This document shows, piece after piece, positions 1 through 8,466 of a stretch of 36,114 nucleotides of DNA. Source of the stretch: Sandaracinus sp. (GTDB taxonomy: Bacteria > Myxococcota_A > Polyangia > Polyangiales > Houyiibacteriaceae). Within the stretch, counting starts at the first letter, position 1, and each line of letters opens with the position of its first letter. The translations under genes were made by a program, and so were the position numbers. Location of the stretch: positions 1 through 36,114 of the forward strand of contig JACKEH010000046.1 in the NCBI GenBank assembly GCA_020633125.1, written 5' to 3'. Under the pieces are notes generated by a model. The model had not been told where the DNA came from and searched no databases. It saw nothing but the letters and a program-made list of their open reading frames with translations.

Positions 1-464
1 CCGAAGGGGATGCCCATCAGCGCGCACTTCCACGTCATCATCGTCGCGAGCGCCTTGAGGTCGTCGAGGCTGACGGTGTGGTGGAAGCGAAGGCCGCCCT
101 TGTAGGGGCCCATGAGGTTGTTGTGCTGGATGCGGTAGCCCTTGAAGATCTTCAGGGACCCGTCATCCATGCGGACCGGGAAGTGGACGATGATCTCGTT
201 CTTCGGCTGCGAGAGCATCTCGCGCACGTGCGCCGGGAGCCCGATGATTCCGGACGCTTCGTCCAGGTAGTTCTGGATGACCTTGAAGAACTCGTAGTTG
301 TCTTCCGACACGGATGCCTCCTCCGCTTCCTCGCGGTCGTCCCGATCGTCGCGATCCAGCGCCGGAGCCGAGGGTGCATCGACGCGCCCCCGCTTGCTCT
401 TGCCCCGCGCCTTCTTCTCTTCGTTCAGCTCCGACGTGCCCGCCATGGAGGTCGTGTCTCGCAT
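1..464 (-). CDS. gdhA: Glutamate dehydrogenase (Glu/Leu/Phe/Val family), 5' part only
   Basis: This gene runs off the left edge, so only about the first 154 residues are visible. It should catalyse reversible oxidative deamination of glutamate to 2-oxoglutarate with NAD(P) in the cytoplasm. The visible part carries the dimerisation domain with the family's glycine-rich substrate motif: GPYKGGLRFHHTVSLDDLKA, then MTWKCALMGIPFG, where the lysines are the expected glutamate-binding and catalytic-region residues. A charged, low-complexity N-terminal extension of about 50 residues (rich in Lys, Arg, Asp and Glu) precedes the conserved domain. The ATG at 464 gives the longest reading. A second in-frame ATG at 446 (MAGTSELNEE) is equally plausible, because neither has a clear ribosome binding site. 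The cofactor cannot be judged because the NAD(P)-binding domain lies outside the window. Confidence 0.85.
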   Translation of the reverse strand, partial: MRDTTSMAGTSELNEEKKARGKSKRGRVDAPSAPALDRDDRDDREEAEEASVSEDNYEFFKVIQNYLDEASGIIGLPAHVREMLSQPKNEIIVHFPVRMDDGSLKIFKGYRIQHNNLMGPYKGGLRFHHTVSLDDLKALATMMTWKCALMGIPF

Positions 465-786
465 CGCTCGCGAAAAGCGTCAACGACGCGGCGCGTCAGC
501 CAACCCCATGGAATTCGGCCACTTGCGACGCCTTCGCGGCTCTGGCTCGCGAGCCCTCACGCTGACCTAAGAACGTGAGGTGAGGGAGCCCTTCCACCCA
601 CGGGACTTGAAGTGTGTGGAAAGTCGCGGCGTGAAACCTGCCGGAAACGCGCGATCTTCGACGTCCTGGCGAGCAAGCTGCGTTCACACGACGGCTCGGG
701 TCGAAGTCACGCGGGCGGCCACGGCTCGGTCGTCGACCGCATCCAGGGACCGTGCCTAGCCCACGTGCAGGCCGAGCCGCGAACGG
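465..786. other. Gene-free stretch upstream of gdhA
   Basis: About 320 bp lie between the 5' end of the dehydrogenase gene and the 3' end of the small coiled-coil gene; both are on the minus strand. Reading frames here are short, overlapping and compositionally like shadows. The stretch must hold the dehydrogenase promoter, but no promoter or operator could be picked out with confidence. Confidence 0.5.
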
Positions 787-1029
787 TCACTCCCGAGCGC
801 GCTCCAGCCGTTCGATCTCCAGCTCGAGCCGGCGCTTCTCGAGCACCAGGACCTCGTCGAGTCGGTCGAGCGTGTGGTCGGTCTTCGTCAGCGTGCGCTC
901 GCATTGCGCGAGCACCCCGTCCCCACGGCCGAGCACGCCAATGGCGTCTCGCAACAACGTCGGAACGAATCGCTCCAACGTGTCCTGCAGGCCGACGATG
1001 AGCTTCGATGCCTCGGAGACGAGTCCCAT
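787..1029 (-). CDS. Small predicted coiled-coil protein, function unknown
   Basis: An 80-residue protein starting at an ATG. I do not recognise a family. The first half is amphipathic (GLVSEASKLIVGLQDTLERF) and has a short Gly/Arg hinge (VLGRGDGVL). The second half has heptad-like spacing of Leu and Val among many charged residues (TDHTLDRLDEVLVLEKRRLE), so a helical coiled-coil or hairpin is likely. There is no signal peptide or membrane segment. It is divergent from the MopE/FGE lipoprotein gene, with 82 bp between starts. The reading frame has strong G/C third positions typical of the window, which is the main reason for calling it real. Confidence 0.55.
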   Translation of the reverse strand: MGLVSEASKLIVGLQDTLERFVPTLLRDAIGVLGRGDGVLAQCERTLTKTDHTLDRLDEVLVLEKRRLELEIERLERARE

Positions 1030-1111
1030 GCGCCGCAGCCTACTTCAAACGAGGTAGTCTCGATTCGGTCACCTTGTCGACCCTCGGGGCACCACGAAGA
1101 CTGTCGGCTCC

Positions 1112-3202
1112 GTGCGCCGTTTCACGCTCTCCTCCGTTCTCTTCGCCCTCGCTGCGTGCCAAGACCCCGCAGCCCCACCACCGTCGGATGCGGCCAGCGT
1201 TTGTGCCGCGGACACCGACTGCGACGACGGGCTCTTCTGCACCGGCGTCGAACGCTGCGATGCGACGGCGTCGTCCGCGGACGCCCGCGGATGTGTGGTC
1301 GGTGCCACGCCCTGCGCCGACCGCTGCGACGAGACCGCCGACGTGTGCGCGGACGATTGTTCGATCCCCGACGCAGACCGCGACGGGGTGAACGCGATCG
1401 CATGCGGCGGGCTCGACTGCGACGACTCCGACGCGGACGTGTCGCCGAACGCGACCGAGGTCTGCGACGCGGAAGGCCGCGACGAAGACTGCGACCCGAC
1501 CACCTTCGGCGAGCGGGACGCGGACGAGGACGGCTTCGTCGACGCGCTCTGCTGCAACGGCGAGGCCTGCGGAAACGACTGCGACGACGCACGCCCCAAC
1601 GTCTCGCGGACCTCTCCCGAGGTCTGCAACGGCTTCGACGACGACTGCGACGGGTCGGTCGACGAAGGCGTGGCGGTGATGGGTTTCGCGGATCGCGACT
1701 TCGACCTTCACGGCGACCCGGACGCGCCGCTCTCGAGCTGCCCCGGTTGGCCCGGCGTCGTCGCGTCCGACCGCGATTGCAACGACGGCGACCCCGCGAT
1801 TCACGGCGCGCAGCTGGAGATTCGTGACGGCAAGGACAACGACTGCGACGGGAACACCGACGAAGGCGTGATCGCGGTGACGTGGTACCGGGACGTCGAC
1901 GGCGACGGCTTCGGCAGCGCGAGCAGCGGGACGATCACGTCGGACGAGCCGATCGAGGGCTACGTGTTGCGCAGCGGCGATTGCGCGGACGGCGACGCGA
2001 CGCGAAACCCGGGCGCGACGGAGCGCTGCAACGGGCTCGACGACGACTGCAACGGCGCGACCTTCTACGCGCTCGGCAACAACGACGGCGAGGACGACGA
2101 CGGCGACGGGGCGCCCGACGCGCGCTGCCCCGACGTCGCGTCCACCCGCGCCGATTGCGACGACCGCGACGCGACGCGACGCCCACGTGCTCCCGAGCTC
2201 TGCAACGATCGCGACGACGATTGCGACGGCCGCGTCGACGAGAGCTGCGGCACGAGCGACGGCGGGGTCGACGCTGGGTCCGACGCGGGACCGCCCCCGG
2301 TGCACCAGCCTTCGCGCACCTGCCGCAACGAGCCGAGCCTCCCGGGCTGCGGCACCACGATGCCGAGCACCGTCCTCATCGAAGGCGGCGAGTACCGCTT
2401 CCAGAGCGTCGGGGAGCCGCTCGACGCGCTTCGCCCGACGGTGGCGGTGAGCGCGTTCTACCTCGACCGCTACGAGGTCACGATCGCGCGCTTCCGCCGC
2501 TTCCTCGCCGACGCGCCGCTCGCCGAACGAAGCGTGCGTTACCCGAGCGGCGACGTGATCACGGCCCGGCCCGCCGCGCGCACGGGCGAATTGCCTCTGC
2601 CGATGGAGACCGGTGCTCAGTGCGACGCCTGGCCGGACGTGGCATGGCCCGCCCCGCCGTCGACGACGACCGTCGACTCCAAGCCGATGCACTGCTTGCC
2701 TCCCGCGCTCGCGCAGGCGTTCTGCATCTGGGACGGCGGTCGTCTGCCGACCGAGGCGGAATGGGAGTGGGCCGCGCGCGGTGCTGATCCCGGCCGCGTC
2801 TATCCCTGGGGGAACGAGGCGCCCACGTTGTCGACGAGCACGTGCAGCCACGCTTGGTACGGGCTGCCGGCGGGCGAGACGCCGACCCGTTCGGTCGGCA
2901 CCTGCCCTCCCGACACCCGGGGCCTCCACGACATGGCGGGCAACGTCGCCGAGTACACCGCGGACTGGATGGGCGAGTTGGTCGCCCCGTGTTGGCCCGA
3001 GGGCGTGCGCCTGGTCGACCCGGTGTGCCTCACGTCGCCCGAGGTGTTTCCGCTGCCGACGGTGCGTGGCGGCCATCTTTGGGATTTCGAGGGCGGCGAT
3101 CCTCGAAACCTCAGCCGCTCGTTCGGCGATGGCGACCACGCCGGCACGACGTTCCTCGCGATCTTCGGGTTCCGCTGCGCCTACCCGCCGCCCGCCGAAT
3201 GA
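1112..3202 (+). CDS. Exported lipoprotein: MopE-type repeats plus formylglycine-generating-enzyme-like (SUMF1) domain
   Basis: A 696-residue protein with a GTG start. Residues 1-15 form a lipoprotein signal ending in the lipobox LAAC, so it is probably anchored to a membrane facing the periplasm or the surface. Residues about 28-395 are cysteine- and aspartate-rich repeats of the MopE metal-binding type (DDDCDGSVDE, DNDCDGNTDE, DDDCDGRVDE), which in related proteins look like Ca-binding loops with Cys pairs. A Gly/Asp linker follows. Residues about 415-690 form an FGE-sulfatase/EgtB-like fold: YLDRYEVTIARFRRFL, RLPTEAEWEWAARG, AGNVAEYTADW and the terminal GFRCA. Known FGEs oxidise cysteine in sulfatases, but many secreted relatives are non-catalytic or act on other substrates, so the activity here is open. 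It converges on the ATPase gene with a 12-bp spacer. It shares its N-terminal repeat block with the protein at 27165-28727. Confidence 0.88.
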   Translation: MRRFTLSSVLFALAACQDPAAPPPSDAASVCAADTDCDDGLFCTGVERCDATASSADARGCVVGATPCADRCDETADVCADDCSIPDADRDGVNAIACGGLDCDDSDADVSPNATEVCDAEGRDEDCDPTTFGERDADEDGFVDALCCNGEACGNDCDDARPNVSRTSPEVCNGFDDDCDGSVDEGVAVMGFADRDFDLHGDPDAPLSSCPGWPGVVASDRDCNDGDPAIHGAQLEIRDGKDNDCDGNTDEGVIAVTWYRDVDGDGFGSASSGTITSDEPIEGYVLRSGDCADGDATRNPGATERCNGLDDDCNGATFYALGNNDGEDDDGDGAPDARCPDVASTRADCDDRDATRRPRAPELCNDRDDDCDGRVDESCGTSDGGVDAGSDAGPPPVHQPSRTCRNEPSLPGCGTTMPSTVLIEGGEYRFQSVGEPLDALRPTVAVSAFYLDRYEVTIARFRRFLADAPLAERSVRYPSGDVITARPAARTGELPLPMETGAQCDAWPDVAWPAPPSTTTVDSKPMHCLPPALAQAFCIWDGGRLPTEAEWEWAARGADPGRVYPWGNEAPTLSTSTCSHAWYGLPAGETPTRSVGTCPPDTRGLHDMAGNVAEYTADWMGELVAPCWPEGVRLVDPVCLTSPEVFPLPTVRGGHLWDFEGGDPRNLSRSFGDGDHAGTTFLAIFGFRCAYPPPAE

Positions 3203-3214
3203 GCCGCGCTGGGG

Positions 3215-5515
3215 TCAACCCGCCATACGCTCCGCCGAGAGCATGTCCCGCAGCTCGGCGAGCGGGATGACGCCTGCCTTCACCAACGCGAGCGCGGTGT
3301 CACGCAGCGTGCGTAGGCCTTCGCGGAGCGCGAGCTCTCGAAGCTCGTCGATCGGCATGCGGTGTGCGATGCCACCGCGAATCGCCGGTCCGGTCGGAAG
3401 ATGCTCGACCACCGCGATGCGCCCGTAGGTTCCGTGGCCGCTGCATCGCGCGCAGCCGGCGCCGACGAAACAGCGAAAATCCGAAGGCACGTCGCCACCG
3501 GGCCAGAGCTCCGCGAGCAACGCCGGATCCGGCTCGGCCGGCGTGCGGCAACCGTCGCAGATGCGTCGCGCGAGACGTTGCGCGAGCACCGCGAGCAGCT
3601 CGCTCGCGACCGAGTTCGGGTGCATGCCGAGATCGAGCAGACGCTGCACCGCGTCGACCGCGTCGTTGCAGTGCAGGGTCGAAAACACGAGGTGCCCCGT
3701 CTGCGACGCGCGAATCGCTTCGAGCGCCGTCTCCGCGTCGCGGATCTCGCCGACCAAGATCACGTCCGGGTCCTGCCGCACGAAGGAACGCATCGCGTCC
3801 GCGAAGGCGAAGCCGATCTCGGGCTTCACCTGCGTCTGCTGCACGCCTTCGAGGCTGTATTCGATCGGGTCCTCGACCGTGATCACCTTTCGGCTCGGAT
3901 CGCGCGCGAGGATCTGCAGACCGGCGTAGAGCGTCGTCGACTTGCCCGAGCCGGTGGGTCCGACGACGAGCACGAGCCCGGACGGATGCTGGAGCAAGCG
4001 TCGGTAGCTCGATGCGAGCTCGGCGTCGAAGCCGAGGTCTTCGATCGTGAGCAGCCGCGAGTCCTGCGGCAGCAGGCGAATCACCGCGTGCTCGCCGTGC
4101 AGCGAAGGTTGCGTCTGAATGCGCAGGTCGAAGGCCCGCCCACCCGCGCGACGACGCATGCGTCCCCCTTGAGGAAGACGGCGCTCCGCGATGTCGAGGT
4201 TCGACGCGACCTTCAACACGTTCATCACGCCACGCAGCTCGGCGGCGGTCATCTGGTAACGCGGCACGTCGCGCAGCTCGCCGTCGACCCGAAGCCGCAC
4301 CCGCACGCGCTCGCCGTAGATCTCGAGGTGGATGTCGCTCGCGCGCTCGCCGATCGCGTCCAGCAGCAGCGACTCGAAGAGCCCCACGAAACGCGCGTCG
4401 ACGCTCGACTCCGCGAGCAAATCGTCGCGCGCCTCGCGAGGGGTCCCGCCGAGCGGCGTCTCCCGCGTCGTCTCCATGCGATCGACGCCGGACCAGAGGC
4501 GCCGGTAGTCGGTCGGCGTGACGAGGTGCAAATGCAGGGCGCGTGCGGAGAGCGCCTTCGCGAGGTCCGCGGCCGAGCCGTCGGGCTCGGTGGTTGCCAC
4601 GAGCAGCGCGTCGTCTTCGCGTGCGATCGGCAGCACGTGGTTGTGCAGCAGGAACGCGCGCGGCACGGCCCGCACGACCTCGAGGTCGACCTTCCCGAGC
4701 AGGCCGTCGACGTCGCCGAAGGGGATGCCGCGTTGGTGGGCCAGCGCGCGGTAGACGTCGAGCTCGCTCAGCGAGGTCTCTTCGACCAACACCTCGCCCA
4801 AGCGGCGTTGCGTGCGCTGAGCCTCGCGGGCCGCGTGCTCGACCTGACTGCGGTGCACGCCGGTCTCGGCGACGAGTAGATCGCCGAGGCGCGCCGGCGG
4901 AGGATCACTCCCCAGCTCCTCGCGTGCGAAGCCGTCCGCGTGGCGAACGACGCGGAGCAGGCGACCGGGACGAGGGTCGGGCGCCACGAAGTGCCCTTCG
5001 GGTGCGAGCTGTTCGAGCAGCGCGGGCGGCAACGAGCGGGTCGTCGGCAAGAAGAGGATGGCGTCGAAGGGGGTGCCGTCACGCACGCCCGCGGTGCCGT
5101 CGCCATGCCGCAGATCGACGTCGACGCCGGCCAAGGCCAAGCGACGCCGCGCTCCTTCGACCCGCGCCGCGCTTCGTTCGACCAAGACGACCCGACGCGC
5201 GAGACGCGCTAGCACCGCGCTGACGTACCCCGAGCCATCGCCGACCACGAGCACGTGCTCGAAGGGCGGACGACCGAGCGCCAAGACCCAACGTCGGAGG
5301 TCGTCCACGGCCGGCACGACCGCGCCGTCTTCGAGCACGAACGTGGTGCTGGCCGGAGGCTCGTCGCGGCGCGCGAAGGGTGCGCGGGAGACGGCGTCGA
5401 GGGTCGCGCGTATCCCCGGAGCGTCCGCGACGTCCGTGGATGCGGAAACGGGCGAGGTGGCGCGCCAGTCGGCGGGCATGGCTCGAAGAGGCTCGCACGT
5501 CGTGTGGCTCGGCAC
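3215..5515 (-). CDS. GspE/PilB-family secretion or pilus ATPase with MshEN module and N-terminal PCMT-like methyltransferase domain
   Basis: A 766-residue ATPase. Residues about 50-180 resemble protein-L-isoaspartate O-methyltransferase: the SAM motif VVGDGSGY (90-97), the acidic loop VLVERS, HGDGTAG and FDAILF. Residues 209-261 carry two MshEN-type repeats, RLG...Q (209-233) and RLG...Q (238-261), the pattern that binds cyclic di-GMP in MshE-like ATPases. The ATPase follows with Walker A GPTGSGKSTTLYAGL (about 518), Walker B/Asp box DPDVILVGEIRDAET (about 583), the His box TGHLVFSTLHCNDA and a C-terminal CDGC...CARC zinc site. It should power assembly of a type II secretion pseudopilus or type IV-like pilus from the cytoplasm. 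No other secretion gene is nearby, so the partner system is unknown. The ATG at 5515 is used; an ATG 12 codons later is possible. Confidence 0.9.
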   Translation of the reverse strand: MPSHTTCEPLRAMPADWRATSPVSASTDVADAPGIRATLDAVSRAPFARRDEPPASTTFVLEDGAVVPAVDDLRRWVLALGRPPFEHVLVVGDGSGYVSAVLARLARRVVLVERSAARVEGARRRLALAGVDVDLRHGDGTAGVRDGTPFDAILFLPTTRSLPPALLEQLAPEGHFVAPDPRPGRLLRVVRHADGFAREELGSDPPPARLGDLLVAETGVHRSQVEHAAREAQRTQRRLGEVLVEETSLSELDVYRALAHQRGIPFGDVDGLLGKVDLEVVRAVPRAFLLHNHVLPIAREDDALLVATTEPDGSAADLAKALSARALHLHLVTPTDYRRLWSGVDRMETTRETPLGGTPREARDDLLAESSVDARFVGLFESLLLDAIGERASDIHLEIYGERVRVRLRVDGELRDVPRYQMTAAELRGVMNVLKVASNLDIAERRLPQGGRMRRRAGGRAFDLRIQTQPSLHGEHAVIRLLPQDSRLLTIEDLGFDAELASSYRRLLQHPSGLVLVVGPTGSGKSTTLYAGLQILARDPSRKVITVEDPIEYSLEGVQQTQVKPEIGFAFADAMRSFVRQDPDVILVGEIRDAETALEAIRASQTGHLVFSTLHCNDAVDAVQRLLDLGMHPNSVASELLAVLAQRLARRICDGCRTPAEPDPALLAELWPGGDVPSDFRCFVGAGCARCSGHGTYGRIAVVEHLPTGPAIRGGIAHRMPIDELRELALREGLRTLRDTALALVKAGVIPLAELRDMLSAERMAG

Positions 5516-5759
5516 CGACGGGGTCTGCCGGACCCGCGGCGTCCGTGTCGCTCGAACGGGGCGGTGTGCAGGGCGCGCCTACCGCCCGCGTGTCGTAGCG
5601 GGTGTCAGTGACTCGACGTCGTGTATGCGTCTCGGCCTTCGGCCTCGTGCACGTCCGGACCGCCCCCGTCGCTCCGCTGCGCAGCCCGGTGGGTGCAGGC
5701 ACCCTAGCCGACACGCGAGAGCTGCCCCCGGGGGGCGTTGCTGCTAGGACCCGCCCACC
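5516..5759. promoter_or_regulatory. Divergent promoter region between the ATPase and the membrane-protein gene
   Basis: About 240 bp separate two divergent starts, so both promoters should lie here. Visible structure includes a short hairpin GGCCTTCGGCC near 5634 and a C/G run palindrome (GCCCCCGGGGGGC) near 5725, just upstream of the plus-strand gene. No -35/-10 boxes were convincing. Confidence 0.35.
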
Positions 5760-6389
5760 ATGAAACGCGCCCTCGGCATCGTCGGCCTCCTGGTGGGGGT
5801 CACCTTCGGGTACGTCGCGACCAGCGTGGCCGTGCGAGGCACGGGGGCCGCCGTGCCGACGGGTGTCGACGTGCTCGAGGGGCAGGTCGCGCTTCCCGAG
5901 GGCGTGGAGCTGGTGGAGTCACCGGTCGGCGAACCTTTCCTCTACGGCGAGGTGCGGGTCACGAAGGGCGGCTCGAAGGCCATCGATCAGTCGTGGACGA
6001 CGGTGGTCGGGCATGCGGGCATCGAGATCGACACCGGGGAGCGCCGCATGCCGGTGACGCTTCCGCATCCGAGCGAGTGGCGGCGCATCACGCAGCCCGA
6101 GCACGTCGAGGTCGAGTCGGTCGAAGGGCTCGCCCACCTCGAAGGGCTCGACGATCTCGAGCGGCTCGGACCGCCGCCCTACTTCGTGCTGGTGACCGCC
6201 GTGCGGCCAGGGGACCCGATCATCGCGCGCGCGGGCGGCGAAGAAGCTGCCGAGGTGCACCTCGGCGTCCGGGCCGAGCTCGAAGCGTGGATCTCGGAGC
6301 GCGAGTCGGGTCGCTGGCCGATCGTCGGCTTGCTCGGAATCATGGCGTTGGTGTCGCTCGGGCTTGCGTACCGCGGGCTGCGCGGCTGA
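5760..6389 (+). CDS. Membrane protein with two terminal transmembrane helices; possibly GIDE/MULAN-like
   Basis: A 209-residue protein with an ATG start. A hydrophobic helix lies at about residues 4-26 (ALGIVGLLVGVTFGYVATSV) and another at about 185-205 (WPIVGLLGIMALVSLGLAY), with a roughly 150-residue soluble domain between them. That domain starts with a 'V-L-E-G-Q-V' strand, then SPVGEPFLYGEVRVTK, and ends with a 'VTAVRPGDPIIARA' strand. The order (two helices flanking a beta-rich domain with SP.G.P..Y and a final GD) is reminiscent of the GIDE/BAM domain of MULAN-type membrane proteins, but this is a weak visual similarity. It converges on the protease gene with 49 bp between them. Function unknown. 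Confidence 0.7.
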   Translation: MKRALGIVGLLVGVTFGYVATSVAVRGTGAAVPTGVDVLEGQVALPEGVELVESPVGEPFLYGEVRVTKGGSKAIDQSWTTVVGHAGIEIDTGERRMPVTLPHPSEWRRITQPEHVEVESVEGLAHLEGLDDLERLGPPPYFVLVTAVRPGDPIIARAGGEEAAEVHLGVRAELEAWISERESGRWPIVGLLGIMALVSLGLAYRGLRG

Positions 6390-6438
6390 GCGCCGAGACG
6401 ACTGCTCGCGGCGGGCAGGGACCGGACACGGACGAGCG

Positions 6439-7209
6439 TCAGTCCTCCGACGCCGCCGCCCGACGCGCCAGCGCTTCTTCCACCCGCGACTGCACGAGCA
6501 GAAGCTCTCGGGCCAACACGTCGGTGTGAATCGCGAGGGTGAGGCTCGTGCCGGGGATGATCCCCCAGACCATGCCGATCACGTAGCCGTCGCGGTCGAC
6601 CACGGGCCCACCGCTCACCCCACGCTCGGCTTCGGCGTCGAGCAGCACACAGCTCTGCCCGTCGCCGCAGGGGTTCGTGCCCTGCACCGGCAGATCGGTC
6701 GCCACACCCGCGACCACGCCTTCGGTAGTCACCCAACGCAAGAAGCCGAGCGGGTGCCCACAGAGCACCACCCGCTCGCCACGCAGCGGGTTACCGCCGG
6801 GATGAAATCGCAGGCCCGCGACGCGTGGTGCCTCGCGCGGCAGGATCACCGCCATGTCGATGGTGCTCGAGACGTGGAGCACGTCGCCCGAGGTGGCCTG
6901 TCCGTCGTGAAACTGCAGGAGCACCACCTGCGCGTGCGAGACGACGTGGCGGTTGGTGATCACGACCTTGATGCCCGCCAGGCTCGTCACCCAACCCGTT
7001 CCGCTGTTCTCGACCGCGGTCAGCCGTGGATTGGGACGCAGCACCAACGCCGTCGCACGGGCAGCGACCGCGTGGGCGTCGGTGAGCTCGTCGAGGCCGC
7101 GAGGCTGTGCGTGCGCGGCGCCGAAGGCTGCCGAGGCGCACCAGAGGCCGAGCGCGACGCGAACGAGCACCGAGGACGGAACCCCGACCCGCCAGCTCCT
7201 TGGACGCAA
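6439..7209 (-). CDS. Exported trypsin-like (S1-type) serine protease
   Basis: A protease of about 256 residues. A signal peptide (VRVALGLWCASAAFGAAHA) directs export. The chymotrypsin-fold catalytic triad is visible: His in VITNRHVVSH, Asp in SSTIDMAVIL and Ser in AERGVSGGPVVD; the oxyanion-hole glycine is present. There is no PDZ domain, so it is a compact stand-alone enzyme rather than a full HtrA. Two cysteines (NPCGDGQSC) could form a disulfide. Translation from 7209 uses a TTG codon; a GTG at 7170 directly before the signal peptide is a reasonable alternative. It lies 42 bp downstream of the LAS-type peptidase gene on the same strand, so the two may form a transcription unit of exported peptidases. 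Substrate unknown. Confidence 0.85.
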   Translation of the reverse strand: MRPRSWRVGVPSSVLVRVALGLWCASAAFGAAHAQPRGLDELTDAHAVAARATALVLRPNPRLTAVENSGTGWVTSLAGIKVVITNRHVVSHAQVVLLQFHDGQATSGDVLHVSSTIDMAVILPREAPRVAGLRFHPGGNPLRGERVVLCGHPLGFLRWVTTEGVVAGVATDLPVQGTNPCGDGQSCVLLDAEAERGVSGGPVVDRDGYVIGMVWGIIPGTSLTLAIHTDVLARELLLVQSRVEEALARRAAASED

Positions 7210-7251
7210 TCGTCCGGGTCGAGAAGATTTCGCGAACGCCGCGGGTCCTGC

Positions 7252-8466
7252 TCAGCGGGGCGAGCTGACGCTGATGTGCAGGTGATGGTGGTGGAAGTAG
7301 AACCACCCGCGACCTGCGTCGGTGGTCTCGTAGGTCATGCGTGGGCTCGTGCACGCGGTCCCCGTGACCCAGCCGCCCGTGCAGAGCTCGCGCAGCGCGG
7401 CTTCCACGATCGGCCCGACCCGGCCGTCGACGCCGATCACGCGCAGGTTCGGGTTCGCGTGCAGGTGGCCGATGAAGAGCGCCGTGCGCCACGGGTCGAG
7501 TTGGTCCGGGTTGTCGACGCAGTGGTAGACGTCTTCGCCGCTGGCGACGTGCTCGCACACGGCGCGCAGGCGGTTGTCCGACGTCGACACCTGGTAGTAC
7601 GCGATGTCCATGTCGTGACCGTCGACGTGCGTGCCCGCCGGGTGACCCGGGCTGCCCACGCTCGTCCCGGGAATCGCACCATCCGCCTCGGACATGTCGC
7701 CGAGCCCGAGCAGGCCGCCGTTTCCGAAGGTCCAGCCCTCCGACTGACACGCCACCATCGCGCTCGCGTACTTCACGAGCGCCATCACGTCTTGGCGGAT
7801 GAAGCTCCGGTATTGGTTCGCTTCGGTCTCGCCGTTGAGCGGGTAGTTCCAATAGCCCGGGCCTCTCGCGGGACTGAACTGGACGACCTCTCCGCATTCT
7901 TCGGCGGTACCCGTGCAGCGCCAATCGGGAATGTCCGAGCTTCCGATCGCGCAGCCCGTGGGCGGCGTACCCTCGGGTCCCTCGGGAGGCGGAGGCGGCG
8001 CTTGGCAGATGCGCGCGCACGAATCGTCGCACGTCGCTCCCTCGGCCGGGACGCAGGAGCCGTCGGCGTCGCAGCGCCCGCTGCAGGTCACCGCGTCGCA
8101 ATCCGGCCAGCAGATCGACAGGTCCGAGCCTTCGAGCCCCCAGCAGCGCGAGCCCGCCGGGCATTCGTCGCGCGAGCCGCCCGCGGAGCAGGCCGCCGAG
8201 GCCTGGGTCATGCAGATTCCGTTGACGCAAAGGCCCGGATTTATTGCGATTCCGGCGCATTCGGCATCGCAGCCGCAAGCGCTGCCCGGAGCTCCGAGAT
8301 CGCGAGCCGCGTCCTCCACGGGCACCGCCGCATCATCCCCCGAGACCGTCGCGTCGACCTCGACCGCCGCGTCCATCCCGAGCCCCGCATCCTCGACCGG
8401 CGTGCCGCTTCCCGACGAGCAGCCGAGCCAAAGACACACGCACCATCCCCACCTGGCGTTTCCCAT
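7252..8466 (-). CDS. Lipoprotein with cysteine-rich region and LAS-type zinc metallopeptidase-like domain
   Basis: A 404-residue protein with an ATG start and a lipobox LGC (CLWLGCSSGSG), so probably membrane-anchored outside the cytoplasm. Residues about 65-165 are cysteine-rich (about 18 Cys, for example CGCDAECAGI and CSGRCDADGSC), followed by a proline linker. The C-terminal half has GTHVDGHDMDIAYYQ (about 279-290) and a terminal FHHHHLHIS (about 394-400). The spacing H-x6-D and later H-x-H matches the zinc ligands of LAS peptidases (MepA/M74, VanY/M15 and relatives), which cut peptidoglycan peptide cross-links. MepA ends in a comparable HHHHFH motif, so a murein endopeptidase role is likely but inferred. 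It lies upstream of and parallel to the serine protease gene. Confidence 0.75.
   Translation of the reverse strand: MGNARWGWCVCLWLGCSSGSGTPVEDAGLGMDAAVEVDATVSGDDAAVPVEDAARDLGAPGSACGCDAECAGIAINPGLCVNGICMTQASAACSAGGSRDECPAGSRCWGLEGSDLSICWPDCDAVTCSGRCDADGSCVPAEGATCDDSCARICQAPPPPPEGPEGTPPTGCAIGSSDIPDWRCTGTAEECGEVVQFSPARGPGYWNYPLNGETEANQYRSFIRQDVMALVKYASAMVACQSEGWTFGNGGLLGLGDMSEADGAIPGTSVGSPGHPAGTHVDGHDMDIAYYQVSTSDNRLRAVCEHVASGEDVYHCVDNPDQLDPWRTALFIGHLHANPNLRVIGVDGRVGPIVEAALRELCTGGWVTGTACTSPRMTYETTDAGRGWFYFHHHHLHISVSSPR

Noticed and set aside
1040..3139. A 699-residue minus-strand frame opposite the MopE/FGE gene
   Set aside because: It is Val/Ala/Arg-rich and a mirror of the GAC/GTC-rich codons of the real gene; it has no domain.
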